Positions 1 through 7,418 are shown, numbered from the stretch's first letter. The stretch is 14,907 nucleotides of DNA from Alphaproteobacteria bacterium (GCA_030425945.1 JAUHZL010000024.1:1-14907); one strand, 5' to 3'. Numbers and translations are program-made. Notes: generated by a model not told the origin, from the sequence alone.

Positions 1-1
1 C

Positions 2-535
2 GCGACCTGCGCCGCGATCCGGCCCCATATCCGGGGCGTCATGGACGTGCACCTGATGATCGCGCCGGTCGATCCCTACATCGAGGCCTTCGCCAAGGCC
101 GGGGCGGACGTGATCTCGGCGCATCTGGAGGCCGGGCCGCACATCCACCGGACCTTGCAGGCGATCCGGGGCGCGGGCTGCAAGGCGGGGCTGGCGCTGA
201 ACCCCGGCACCGGGATCGAGGACGTGGCCTACCTGCTCGACATGGTGGACCTGATCTGCGTGATGACCGTCAACCCCGGCTTCGGCGGGCAGAAGTTCAT
301 CGCCAGCCAGGTCGAGAAGGTGCGCCGCCTGCGCGAGATGATCGGCGACCGTCCGATCCACATCGAGATCGACGGCGGGGTCGATCCGGGCACCGCGCCG
401 CTGGTGGCCGAGGCGGGGGCGGACGTGCTCGTCGCCGGGTCGGCGGTGTTCAAGGGTGGCTCGGTCGCGAACCCGGCGCCCTATGGCGAGAACATCCGCG
501 CGATCCGCGCTGCCGCCGAGGCCGCGCTGCGCTGA
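2..535 (+). CDS. rpe: Ribulose-phosphate 3-epimerase, 5' end missing
   Basis: Interconverts D-ribulose 5-phosphate and D-xylulose 5-phosphate in the cytosolic pentose-phosphate (and, if present, Calvin) pathway. The reading frame is open from base 2, so the gene begins outside the window. The 177 codons present, against a usual 220-230, mean that about 50 N-terminal residues are missing. The TIM-barrel signatures are visible in order: DVHLMI (metal-binding His plus Asp region, at the ATG at 41), NPGT, the phosphate-gripping loop VNPGFGGQKFI, the catalytic strand IEIDGGV, and the C-terminal phosphate site AGSAVFKGG. The ATG at 41 is an internal Met inside the DVHLMI strand, not the true start. 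It converges on the small minus-strand gene beside it, with 7 bases between the two stop codons. Identification is secure from family motifs. Confidence 0.96.
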   Translation, partial: ATCAAIRPHIRGVMDVHLMIAPVDPYIEAFAKAGADVISAHLEAGPHIHRTLQAIRGAGCKAGLALNPGTGIEDVAYLLDMVDLICVMTVNPGFGGQKFIASQVEKVRRLREMIGDRPIHIEIDGGVDPGTAPLVAEAGADVLVAGSAVFKGGSVANPAPYGENIRAIRAAAEAALR

Positions 536-542
536 GGCCGCG

Positions 543-893
543 TCAGGGCGGACGGAACACCGGGTCGCCCCGGGCCCAGTAGCGGGCCAGGTCGCCCGCG
601 GTGACGGGGCCGCCCGGCGGGCTGCGCCGTTCGAGGACCAGCACGTCGATCGCCACCAGCGCGGCCAGCCGGTAGAGACCGGCAGCCTCGCGTCGGCCAT
701 CCCGCAGCATCGCGGCAAGGCCCTGCGCGGCGCTGGCCAGCACCAGTGTCAGGGCGAGACCCGGCAGGTCCGGCCAGTCCTGTGCCAGCCGCAGCACCAG
801 CGCCTGCCGGGGGCGTGGCGGCGGCGTGCAGCCCGCGACCACGAAGGCCACAAGCGGTTCCAGGTCGGGCAGGTCGGTCGCGGTGCCGGTCAT
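543..893 (-). CDS. Small hypothetical protein, 116 aa
   Basis: I do not recognise this protein. It is 116 residues long, rich in Leu and Ala, with two moderately hydrophobic stretches (about residues 44-63 and 73-87) separated by a charged segment. The charged residues inside them make a helical soluble or peripheral protein more likely than a membrane one. The C-terminus ends in an aromatic and basic segment (DLARYWARGDPVF). The gene is supported by a strong Shine-Dalgarno GGAGG five bases before the ATG, by tight tail-to-tail packing with rpe, and by a possible promoter upstream. Competing open frames on both strands here lack such a ribosome site. Function unknown. Confidence 0.6.
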   Translation of the reverse strand: MTGTATDLPDLEPLVAFVVAGCTPPPRPRQALVLRLAQDWPDLPGLALTLVLASAAQGLAAMLRDGRREAAGLYRLAALVAIDVLVLERRSPPGGPVTAGDLARYWARGDPVFRPP

Positions 894-936
894 CGTCGCC
901 TCCGGCCGCGGGGAACCGCGCCGGTGCCAAGGCCGG

Positions 937-966
937 GTTAACGTCCGCGGGCCGAAATGCCGACAA
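937..966 (-). promoter_or_regulatory. Candidate promoter of the small hypothetical gene
   Basis: On the minus strand, TTGTCG (966-961, four of six matches to TTGACA) is followed after 18 bases by GTTAAC (942-937, a weak match to TATAAT). This would start transcription about 35-40 bases before the ATG at 893. The 94-base gap between this gene and the enolase-superfamily gene has nothing else obvious in it. Such matches are weak in GC-rich DNA, so this is a suggestion only. Confidence 0.25.
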
Positions 967-987
967 GTCGCGCGATTGCCGCGCCGC

Positions 988-2223
988 TCAGGTCTCGGAC
1001 GGGGCCCCGCCCTGGAAGGCGTTGCCGTGCCGCCAGTCGCAGGGCGCCTCCTGCATCTCGAGGTGCAGCCGGTCGCCGGTATAGGGATGGGCGCGGGCCA
1101 GCGCCTCGTCCAGGTCGAAGCCGAGACCGGGCGCGTCGGGCGGGACCAGGTAACCGTCGTCCCAGACCGGTCCGCCGTGGATCAGCGCGCGGTGGAAGTC
1201 GCCACCGGTCTCGATCGTCTCCAGCAACAGCAGGTTCGGCAGCGAGGCCCCGAGGTGCAGGTTCGCCAGCCACTCGATCGGCCCGGCATAGAGGTGCGGT
1301 GCCATCTCGGCCCCGAACGCCTCGGCCATCGCGGCGATCTTCTTCGCCTCCCAGATGCCGCCGACCCGCCCCAGCGCGGGTTGCAGGATGCGCGCCCCGC
1401 CCGAGCGCAGCACGGTGCCGAACTCGGCCTTGGTGGTCAGCCGCTCGCCGGTGGCGACGGGCAGCCGCGTCGCGCGCTGGACCTCGGCGAAGTCGAGCAG
1501 GTTGTCGGGCGGGATCGGCTCTTCGAACCAGAGCGGCGAATACGGTTCCAGCGCCATCGCGAGCCGGATCGCGCCGCCGACCGAGAACTGCCCGTGCGTG
1601 CCGAAGAGCAGGTCTGCCCGGTCGCCCACAGCCGCGCGGATCGCGGCGCAGAAGGCGACCGAGCGGGAGATGTCGCTCATCGCGGGATGGTGGCCGCCCC
1701 GGATCGTGTAGGGACCGGCTGGGTCGAACTTGAGCGCGGTGAAGCCGTCCTGCAGGCGGGCGGCGGCGGCCTCGGCGGCGAGGTCGGCATCGACCCAGAA
1801 CCGTGCGGGGTCGTGGTGCGGCAGCGGGTAGAGATAGGTGTAGGCGCGGGCGCGCTCGTTCAGCCGTCCGCCGAGCAGGGCCCAGACCGGCCGCTCGCGC
1901 GCCTTGCCGAGGATGTCCCAGCAGGCGATCTCGAGGCCCGAGAAAGCCCCCATGATGGTGGGATCGGGACGCTGGGTGAAGCCCGAGGAATAGACCCGGC
2001 GGAACAGGCGCTCGATCTCCTCGGGCGAGGTGCCCTGGAAATGACGCGCGAAGACGTCCTCGATCACGGCGGTCATCGCCTTCGGCCCGACGGCGGCGGC
2101 GTAGACCTCGCCCCAGCCGGTGATCCCGCAGGCCGTCGTCACCTTGACGAAGATCCAGTAGCGCCCGCCCCAGCCGGGCGGCGGCGGGGCGGTGACGATC
2201 ACCTCGAGGTCTTGCAGGCGCAT
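988..2223 (-). CDS. Mandelate racemase/muconate lactonizing enzyme family protein (enolase superfamily)
   Basis: A 411-residue protein of the enolase superfamily, whose members abstract a proton next to a carboxylate, usually to dehydrate sugar acids or racemise or lactonise small acids. The N-terminal capping domain covers about residues 1-125 and the barrel about 126-390. Visible barrel motifs are LKFDP (K165, D167), the GTHGQFS loop (208-214), WFEEP (E234), TGERLTTK (E260), LQPALGRVGG (280-289) and APHLYAGP (H310). E234, E260 and H310 fit two metal ligands and the general base of galactonate-dehydratase-like members. The first metal ligand Asp appears replaced by Gly208, and the Asp that normally pairs with the base His appears replaced by Ala283. 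The substrate therefore cannot be transferred from known dehydratases. AGGGAG precedes the ATG by six bases. It lies downstream of an alcohol dehydrogenase, from which two hairpins separate it. Confidence 0.88.
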   Translation of the reverse strand: MRLQDLEVIVTAPPPPGWGGRYWIFVKVTTACGITGWGEVYAAAVGPKAMTAVIEDVFARHFQGTSPEEIERLFRRVYSSGFTQRPDPTIMGAFSGLEIACWDILGKARERPVWALLGGRLNERARAYTYLYPLPHHDPARFWVDADLAAEAAAARLQDGFTALKFDPAGPYTIRGGHHPAMSDISRSVAFCAAIRAAVGDRADLLFGTHGQFSVGGAIRLAMALEPYSPLWFEEPIPPDNLLDFAEVQRATRLPVATGERLTTKAEFGTVLRSGGARILQPALGRVGGIWEAKKIAAMAEAFGAEMAPHLYAGPIEWLANLHLGASLPNLLLLETIETGGDFHRALIHGGPVWDDGYLVPPDAPGLGFDLDEALARAHPYTGDRLHLEMQEAPCDWRHGNAFQGGAPSET

Positions 2224-2256
2224 GGCATCTCCCTTTCACGTTCGGGCGCAGACTGC

Positions 2257-2296
2257 GCGGGGCGGACCCCGCAAGGCAAGGCGGGCGAAGCCCGTC
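2257..2296 (-). terminator. Two adjacent GC-rich hairpins in the ADH-enolase superfamily gap
   Basis: Two stem-loops fill the 112-base gap between the alcohol dehydrogenase stop and the next gene's start. One spans 2280-2296 (seven pairs including one G-U, three-base loop; TTC on the transcribed minus strand). The other is a perfect six-pair stem at 2257-2272 (GCGGGG/CCCCGC) with a four-base loop. Neither is followed by a clear run of T, so Rho-independent termination is not assured. They could equally act as an attenuator or as an mRNA-stabilising element between the two genes. Confidence 0.4.
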
Positions 2297-2335
2297 CCGG
2301 GCCTGCGCCGCCCTGCCGGCCGAGACGGGGCGCGC

Positions 2336-3430
2336 CTAGAACAGGATGACGTTGCGGCGGGCGCGGCCGGTGCGGGTGTCGGCGATGGCCTCGTTGATCC
2401 GGTCGAGCGGGAAGCGCCCCGAGATCAGGCTGTCGAGTTGCAGCCGTCCCTGCCGCCAGAGGTCCACCATCCACGGGATGTCGCGCGCCAGCACGATGTC
2501 GCCCATCTTGGTGCCGGTGATCTGCTGGCCATAGGCCGCGATGGTGCCCGGGTCCCACGGCACCTCGGCCCCGCTGTGCGGCATGCCGACCGCGACCATG
2601 CGCCCGCCCTTGGCGAGGTAGTTGGCGGCGGTTGTATAGACCGGGACCGCCCCGACGCTGACCAGCACGGCATCCGCGCCGCGCGGTGTGATCTCGCGCA
2701 GGCGGTCCCACGGTGCGGGGTCCGACGCGAGGATGCCGTCGGTGGCGCCGAAGCTGCGCGCGTCCTCCAGCTTCTCGGCCAGCATGTCCACGGCAACGAC
2801 GCGCGCCGCGCCCGCCAGCCGCGCGCCCTGGATCGCGTTCAGGCCGACACCGCCCGCGCCGATGACGACGACGGTTTCGCCGGGCCGGACGCGCGCGCTG
2901 TTCACCGCCGCGCCGACGCCCGTGATCACTCCGCAGGCCAGCAGCGAGGCCACGTCCATCGGCATGTCGGCGGGCAGCGCCACGATCTGGCTGCGGTCCA
3001 CGTTGACCGCCTCGGCAAAGGCCCCGCAGGCCATCATCGCGGCGACCGGCGTGCCGTCCGGCCGTGTGACCGGGCTGTCGTGCCAGCCGTCGCCCTCGCA
3101 CAGCACCGAGCGGCCGGTGGCGCAGGACGGGCAGGTGCCGCAGGCGCGGATCAAGGTGACGAGCACCGCGTCGCCGGGGGCAACGCCGCTGACGCCCGGG
3201 CCGACGGCGGTGACATGGCCCGCGGCCTCGTGCCCGTAGAGCGCGGGCAGCGGACCGCCCCAATGCCCGTCGGCATAGGTGATGTCCGAGTGGCAGATCG
3301 CGCAGGCGGCGAGCTTGACCTGCACTTCGCCCGCGCGCGGCGGGGCGAGGTGCAGGGTCTCGATCTGGAGCGGCTGGCCGAAGGCGGTGCAGACGGCGGC
3401 GCGGATTTCGGTCGGGGCGGTTTGGGTCAT
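2336..3430 (-). CDS. Zinc-dependent alcohol dehydrogenase (MDR family)
   Basis: A 364-residue medium-chain dehydrogenase that oxidises an alcohol to an aldehyde or ketone with NAD(H). The catalytic zinc ligands are in the usual places (C46 in CHSD, H67-E68 in GHE, C166 in LLACGV). The structural-zinc lobe has the full four-cysteine set, C97, C100, C103 and C111. The Rossmann fold begins with GAGGVG (191-196) and ends its second strand with Asp215, which favours NAD over NADP. The overall layout resembles class III-like and NDMA-type bacterial alcohol dehydrogenases, but the substrate is not evident. The frame stays open upstream to 3604, into the SulP gene. The ATG at 3430 is preferred because it gives the family's normal N-terminus (RAAVCTAFGQPL soon after the start), although its ribosome site is weak. 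Confidence 0.92.
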   Translation of the reverse strand: MTQTAPTEIRAAVCTAFGQPLQIETLHLAPPRAGEVQVKLAACAICHSDITYADGHWGGPLPALYGHEAAGHVTAVGPGVSGVAPGDAVLVTLIRACGTCPSCATGRSVLCEGDGWHDSPVTRPDGTPVAAMMACGAFAEAVNVDRSQIVALPADMPMDVASLLACGVITGVGAAVNSARVRPGETVVVIGAGGVGLNAIQGARLAGAARVVAVDMLAEKLEDARSFGATDGILASDPAPWDRLREITPRGADAVLVSVGAVPVYTTAANYLAKGGRMVAVGMPHSGAEVPWDPGTIAAYGQQITGTKMGDIVLARDIPWMVDLWRQGRLQLDSLISGRFPLDRINEAIADTRTGRARRNVILF

Positions 3431-3536
3431 GGGGCTACTCTGGTCGTCCGGCGTTTCGCGCGAGACTGACAGGGCCAACCGCCCCCGCATGGCCAAATGC
3501 GACGCCGGGATGACGGGAAAGGCGCTTGCCGTCGGG

Positions 3537-4799
3537 TCAGCGACGGCGCGGGCGCCAGGGCGGCGGCGGTGCGTCGGCCCGGCGCTGGCGCAGGGCGAGG
3601 CCAAGCGCCACGCCGACCCCGATGGCGACGGTCAAATCGACGAGCACCGTCAGCGCCATGGTCAGCAGGAGCAGCACCCGGTCCGGGCGCCCGGCCGCCG
3701 CCCAGTCGCGCCACTTGTGCGGCTCGGACATGTTCCAGGCGGTCAGGATCAGCAGACCGGCCAGCGCGGGCAGCGCCAGGGCCCCGGCCAGCGGGGCCGC
3801 GAGCAGCATCATCCCGAGCACGCCCACGGCATGGACGAGGCCCGCAACCGGCGTGGTGCCGCCCGCCCGAATGTTGGTCGCGGTCCGGGCGATGGCGCCG
3901 GTGGCGGGCAGGCCGCCCACCAGCGACGAGGCGACGTTGGCGACGCCGGTCGCGGTGATCTCGGCGTTCGGGCGGTGGGTCTGGCCGGTCATCCGGTCCG
4001 CGACCACCGCCGACAGGAGCGACTCGATCCCCGCGAGGAAGGCGATGGTCAGCGCCGAGGGCAGCAGTTCCGCCAGCCGGGCCAGCGTGATCCCGGGCAG
4101 AGCGGGCAGCGGCAGGCGGTCGGGCAGGGCGCCGAACCGGTCGGCGATCGACTCGACCGGAAGGCCCAGAAGGACCGCCGCGCCCGAGGTCGCGCCGACC
4201 GCGACGATCAGGCCGGGAAAGCGCGGAAAGGCGCGGCGCAGCACGATGATCGCCGCCATCGTCGCCAGCCCGATCCCGAGGGCGGCGGGGGTCAGCGAGG
4301 CGCGCGCGGCCCAGAGCGCGGGCAGGATCTCGGGCAGCCCGGCGGGCGAGCCCTCGACGCGGAGGCCGAAGAGATCCTTCAACTGGCTCGTGGCAATGAT
4401 GACCGCGATGCCGAGGGTGAAGCCGTTGATGACGGGTTCGGGCACGAAGCGGATCAGGCTGCCCGCCTTCGAGACCCCGGCGACGATCAGGATGCCGCCG
4501 GCCATTAGCGTGGCGAGCACCAGCCCGTCGAAGCCGTGCGTCGCGATCACCCCGTGGACCACGACGATGAAGGCGCCGGTCGGTCCGCCGATCTGGACCC
4601 GGCTGCCGCCGAGCAGCGAGATCAGCCCGCCCGCCACGACCGCGGTCACGAGGCCGGTGGCCGGGGCCGCCCCGGAGGCGATCGCGATGGCGAGGCTCAG
4701 GGGCAGGGCCACCATGGCCACGGTGATTCCGGCCAGCAGGTCGGCACGAAAGGCACCGGCACTGTAGCCGGGGAGGGTATCAAGCAGGGCGGGGCGCAT
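3537..4799 (-). CDS. SulP family inorganic anion transporter without STAS domain
   Basis: A 420-residue, very hydrophobic inner-membrane protein of the SulP (SLC26) family, whose bacterial members take up sulfate, bicarbonate or other anions, commonly with H+ or Na+. The family signature GSRVQIGGPTGA is at 65-76. The conserved second-half block runs from AFLAGIESLLSAVVADR (253-269) through NAEITATGVANV and GAIARTATN to about residue 323. Roughly 11-14 membrane segments follow one another to residue 403. The protein stops just where most SulP proteins enter a cytoplasmic STAS domain, with only a short Pro/Arg tail (PPPPWRPRRR). The gap to the next gene (106 bases) is too small to hide a frameshifted STAS. 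A GTG 57 bases further upstream (4856) is an alternative start, but neither start has a strong ribosome site. Confidence 0.9.
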   Translation of the reverse strand: MRPALLDTLPGYSAGAFRADLLAGITVAMVALPLSLAIAIASGAAPATGLVTAVVAGGLISLLGGSRVQIGGPTGAFIVVVHGVIATHGFDGLVLATLMAGGILIVAGVSKAGSLIRFVPEPVINGFTLGIAVIIATSQLKDLFGLRVEGSPAGLPEILPALWAARASLTPAALGIGLATMAAIIVLRRAFPRFPGLIVAVGATSGAAVLLGLPVESIADRFGALPDRLPLPALPGITLARLAELLPSALTIAFLAGIESLLSAVVADRMTGQTHRPNAEITATGVANVASSLVGGLPATGAIARTATNIRAGGTTPVAGLVHAVGVLGMMLLAAPLAGALALPALAGLLILTAWNMSEPHKWRDWAAAGRPDRVLLLLTMALTVLVDLTVAIGVGVALGLALRQRRADAPPPPWRPRRR

Positions 4800-4879
4800 C
4801 GGGGTCTCGGGGCAGGTCGGACGGGGAGGCGGTGCGCCGGACCCGCGCCCCGTCACGCGGACCCGGTGTCAGGGACCGG

Positions 4880-6046
4880 TCAGCCGGGCAGCGGCGAGGC
4901 GCGCTCGACCAGCCGGGCCAGGAACGACGCGCCCAGCGGTGCGACCTCGTCGTTGAAGTCGAAGGCGGGGTGATGGCAGAACGGCCCGATCCCCTGCCCG
5001 AGAAAGACATAGGCCCCCGGCCGCGCTTCCAGCAGGTAGGAAAAGTCCTCGGCCCCCATCATCGGCGCGGTGTCGGCATCGACGTTGGCGTCCCCGGCCA
5101 GGTCGCGCGCGACCTCGGCGGCGAAGGCGGTGCGCTCGGTATCGTTCACGGTGGCCGGGTAGTCGGTCTGGTAGTCCAGCGCGACCTCGCAGCCCATCGC
5201 CAGGCCGCTGCCGGTGCAGATCGCGGCGATCCGCTCCTGCACCATCGCCTGCACCGCGGGGCGGAAGCTGCGCACGGTGCCGGACAGGCGCACCGACTGC
5301 GGGATCACGTTGTTCGCGCTGCCGCCGTGGATCTGGGTCAGCGAGACGACGAGGTTGTCGATCGGGTCCGTGTTCCGCGACACGATCGAGTTCAGCGCCT
5401 GCCCGATCTGCAACGCGCAGGCCACCGGGTCCGCGGTGGTGTGCGGATAGGCGGCGTGGCCGCCCTTGCCGGTCACCGTGATCTCGAACTCGTCCACTGC
5501 GGCCATGATCGGGCCGGGGCGGGTGTGGAAGGTGCCCGCCTCGAAATCCGGGGCGCAGTGGATCGCGTAGACCTCCGAGACGTCGTAGCGGTCGAGGATG
5601 CCGGCCTCGCGCATCACGCGCCCGCCGCCGCCGAACTCCTCGGCGGGCTGGAAGATCAGCGCGACCCGGCCCGCGAAGTTGCGCGTCTCGGACAGGTAGC
5701 GCGCGGCGCCCAGCAGCATCGTGGTGTGGCCGTCATGCCCGCAGGCATGCATCTTGCCGGGAACGGTCGAGGCATGGTCGGCCCCGGTCTCCTCGACGAT
5801 GGGCAGGGCGTCCATGTCGGCGCGCAACCCGATGGTGGGGCCGGGGGCGGAGCCCTCGATCAGCGCCACGATGCCGCTTTCGGCGATGCCGGTCTCGATC
5901 TCGGTGATCCCCATCTCGCGCAGCCGGTCCACGACGAATGCGGCGGTCTGGTGGCAGTCGAAGCCCAGTTCCGGGTTCGCGTGCAGGTGCCGGCGCCACG
6001 CCGTCATCTCGGGGGCGTAGTCGGCGATGCGGTTGAGCGCGGGCAT
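4880..6046 (-). CDS. M20 family amidohydrolase (HipO/AbgB/IAA-amino acid hydrolase-like)
   Basis: A 388-residue cytosolic metallopeptidase-like enzyme that hydrolyses N-acyl or N-aroyl amino acids such as hippurate or auxin conjugates. Metal-site and catalytic motifs match the family: MHACGHDGH (C102, H104), the catalytic Glu pair in FQPAEE (E136-E137), H163 in AIHCAP, and the C-terminal CHHPAFDFND (H359). The dimerisation domain occupies about 185-295, with GKGGHAAYPH at its start. The reading frame has no stop for 1.3 kb upstream, through the MFS gene. The ATG at 6046 is chosen because it gives the standard N-terminus (RRHLHANPELGFD within 30 residues) and has GGAG eight bases before it. 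It follows the MFS gene by 53 bases and could share its transcript. Which amide it cleaves cannot be told. Confidence 0.94.
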   Translation of the reverse strand: MPALNRIADYAPEMTAWRRHLHANPELGFDCHQTAAFVVDRLREMGITEIETGIAESGIVALIEGSAPGPTIGLRADMDALPIVEETGADHASTVPGKMHACGHDGHTTMLLGAARYLSETRNFAGRVALIFQPAEEFGGGGRVMREAGILDRYDVSEVYAIHCAPDFEAGTFHTRPGPIMAAVDEFEITVTGKGGHAAYPHTTADPVACALQIGQALNSIVSRNTDPIDNLVVSLTQIHGGSANNVIPQSVRLSGTVRSFRPAVQAMVQERIAAICTGSGLAMGCEVALDYQTDYPATVNDTERTAFAAEVARDLAGDANVDADTAPMMGAEDFSYLLEARPGAYVFLGQGIGPFCHHPAFDFNDEVAPLGASFLARLVERASPLPG

Positions 6047-6099
6047 GGCTGAGTCTCCGGCAGCGTGTGGCGGCAGACTAGGCCCGCGCGGCGGCGCTG

Positions 6100-7335
6100 T
6101 CAGGCGGCAATCGTGCGCGGGCGGCCCGACAGGAACACGGCGAGGCAGACGCCCATCAGGCCCATCGACAGGAAGAACACCGCCCCGGGCTGATAGGCCG
6201 GGCCGCCGGGCAGCGTGAAGAGGCCGAAGATCTGCGTCATCACCAGCGGCGCGGTGATGTAGGCCACCGCGCGGAACGAGGCGATGAGCCCCTGCAACTC
6301 GCCCTGCTGGTTGTCGGCGGCGGCGCGCGACATCATCCCCTGCAGGGCGGGCGTCACCACCGCGCCGAGGGCGGTCATCGGTGTCAGCACCAGCGCCAGC
6401 GTCGGCGAGGTCACGAGGCCGAGGCAGAGGAACGCCAGCGCGTTGAAGCAGAAGCCGTAGAGCACCGTGTTCGCCTCGCCGAAGCGGGGCAGGATCAGCC
6501 GGATCAGCCCGCCCTGCACGATGGCCAGCGCGATGCCGAAGGACGCGAGCGACACGCCGACCATGCCGGGCGACCAGCCGAAGCGCTCCTGCGTGAAGTA
6601 GGCCCAGGTCGCCGGATAGACGATGAAGGCGAACTCGTAGAGGAAGAACAGCGTCAGGTAGCGGGTCAGGCCCGGCAGGCGGCGCAGCGCGGCGAAGGCC
6701 CCGAACGGGTTGGCGCGGCGCAGCTCGAACCGGCGGCGGATGCGGTCGGTGACCGTCTCGGGCATCACGAGGAAGCCGAAGGCGAAGTTGGCGGAGGCCA
6801 GCGCGGCGGCGGCCCAGAACGGGGCGCGCGTGCCGTAACCCGCCAGCAGGCCGCCCAGCATCGGGCCAACGACGAACCCGATCCCGAAGGCGGCCCCGAC
6901 GAGGCCGAAGTTCTTCGACTTGTCCTTCGCCTCCGACACGTCGGCGATGAAGGCCATCGCGATCGACTGGGTGGCGGAGGTGATGCCGCCGACGATCCGC
7001 CCCGCCAGCAGCAGCCATATCGACCCAGCGAGGGCCATCACGATGTAATCCGCCGCCATCACGACCAGCGATGTCAGCAGCACCGGCCGCCGCCCGAACC
7101 GGTCGGACAGGCTGCCCACCAGCGGGCCGCAGAGGAACTGCATGATCGCGAAGGAGGTGGTCAGGACCCCGCCCCAGATCGCGGCCTGTCCCAGCGCGCC
7201 GCCGGTCACCTCGCGGATCAGGTCGGGCATCACCGGCAGGATCAGGCCGATGCCCATCGCGTCGAGCGTCAGCGTGACGAGGACGAAGACGAAGGGCAGG
7301 CGGCTCTTGCGCGGGGTCGGGACAGCGTCGGACAT
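6100..7335 (-). CDS. MFS exporter, TetA-like (DHA1 12-TM family)
   Basis: A 411-residue, 12-segment inner-membrane drug:H+ antiporter of the TetA type. The first membrane segment contains LDAMGIGLILPVMP, with D25 at the place of the essential Asp15 of Tn10 TetA. The loop between segments 2 and 3 carries antiporter motif A (GSLSDRFGRRP, 74-84). Segment 5 carries the motif C type GIGFVVGPMLGG (151-162). Length is normal for TetA. Chromosomal homologues in environmental alphaproteobacteria are common and often do not give tetracycline resistance, so the exported compound is uncertain. It lies downstream of the coupled hydrolase operon but has its own good promoter and operator-like dyads, so it is probably controlled separately. 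No Shine-Dalgarno of note precedes the ATG. Confidence 0.92.
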   Translation of the reverse strand: MSDAVPTPRKSRLPFVFVLVTLTLDAMGIGLILPVMPDLIREVTGGALGQAAIWGGVLTTSFAIMQFLCGPLVGSLSDRFGRRPVLLTSLVVMAADYIVMALAGSIWLLLAGRIVGGITSATQSIAMAFIADVSEAKDKSKNFGLVGAAFGIGFVVGPMLGGLLAGYGTRAPFWAAAALASANFAFGFLVMPETVTDRIRRRFELRRANPFGAFAALRRLPGLTRYLTLFFLYEFAFIVYPATWAYFTQERFGWSPGMVGVSLASFGIALAIVQGGLIRLILPRFGEANTVLYGFCFNALAFLCLGLVTSPTLALVLTPMTALGAVVTPALQGMMSRAAADNQQGELQGLIASFRAVAYITAPLVMTQIFGLFTLPGGPAYQPGAVFFLSMGLMGVCLAVFLSGRPRTIAA

Positions 7336-7376
7336 GGCGGGTTCGGCTCACAGGCGGAACAGCCGCCGTCTGCCCT

Positions 7377-7406
7377 CTTATCGAGTGCGACAGGTCGACT
7401 TGTCAA
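7377..7406 (-). promoter_or_regulatory. Sigma-70 type promoter of the MFS exporter gene
   Basis: On the minus strand a perfect -35 box TTGACA (7406-7401) is followed after 18 bases by GATAAG (7382-7377, four of six matches to TATAAT). Transcription would start near 7370, leaving a leader of about 35 bases before the ATG at 7335. The -35 box overlaps the stop codon of the upstream hydrolase gene. It is the clearest promoter in the window. Confidence 0.6.
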
Positions 7407-7418
7407 CTTTGGTTGACA
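7389..7418. promoter_or_regulatory. Two overlapping operator-like dyads over the MFS promoter
   Basis: Dyad 1 (7401-7418) is a perfect seven-base inverted repeat, TGTCAAC/GTTGACA, with a four-base centre. Dyad 2 (7389-7404) is GACAGGTC/GACTTGTC, with seven of eight pairs complementary around GTCGAC. They share the TGTC at 7401-7404. Dyad 1 covers the -35 box and dyad 2 fills the spacer, which is the arrangement expected for repression by a dimeric regulator such as a TetR or MarR protein. No such regulator gene is in the window. Confidence 0.5.

Noticed and set aside
826..2349. 507-codon plus-strand open frame opposite the enolase-superfamily gene
   Set aside because: Its translation is Arg/Gly/Gln-rich with no family motif, and the minus strand has an unmistakable enzyme here. 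Long antisense frames are expected at this GC content.
3431..3536. Possible frameshifted STAS domain after the SulP gene
   Set aside because: Only about 35 codons fit before the alcohol dehydrogenase start, far below the roughly 100 a STAS domain needs, and no STAS-like sequence is visible in any frame.
2192..4508. Two further long plus-strand open frames (2192-3469 and 3279-4508)
   Set aside because: They are mirror frames of the alcohol dehydrogenase and SulP genes, with the same compositional signature and no recognisable domain.
4880..7351. Possible 823-residue fusion of the amidohydrolase with an N-terminal extension
   Set aside because: The upstream half is the out-of-frame reading of the MFS gene, which has proper TetA motifs in another frame. 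The amidohydrolase has its own ATG, ribosome site and normal N-terminus at 6046.
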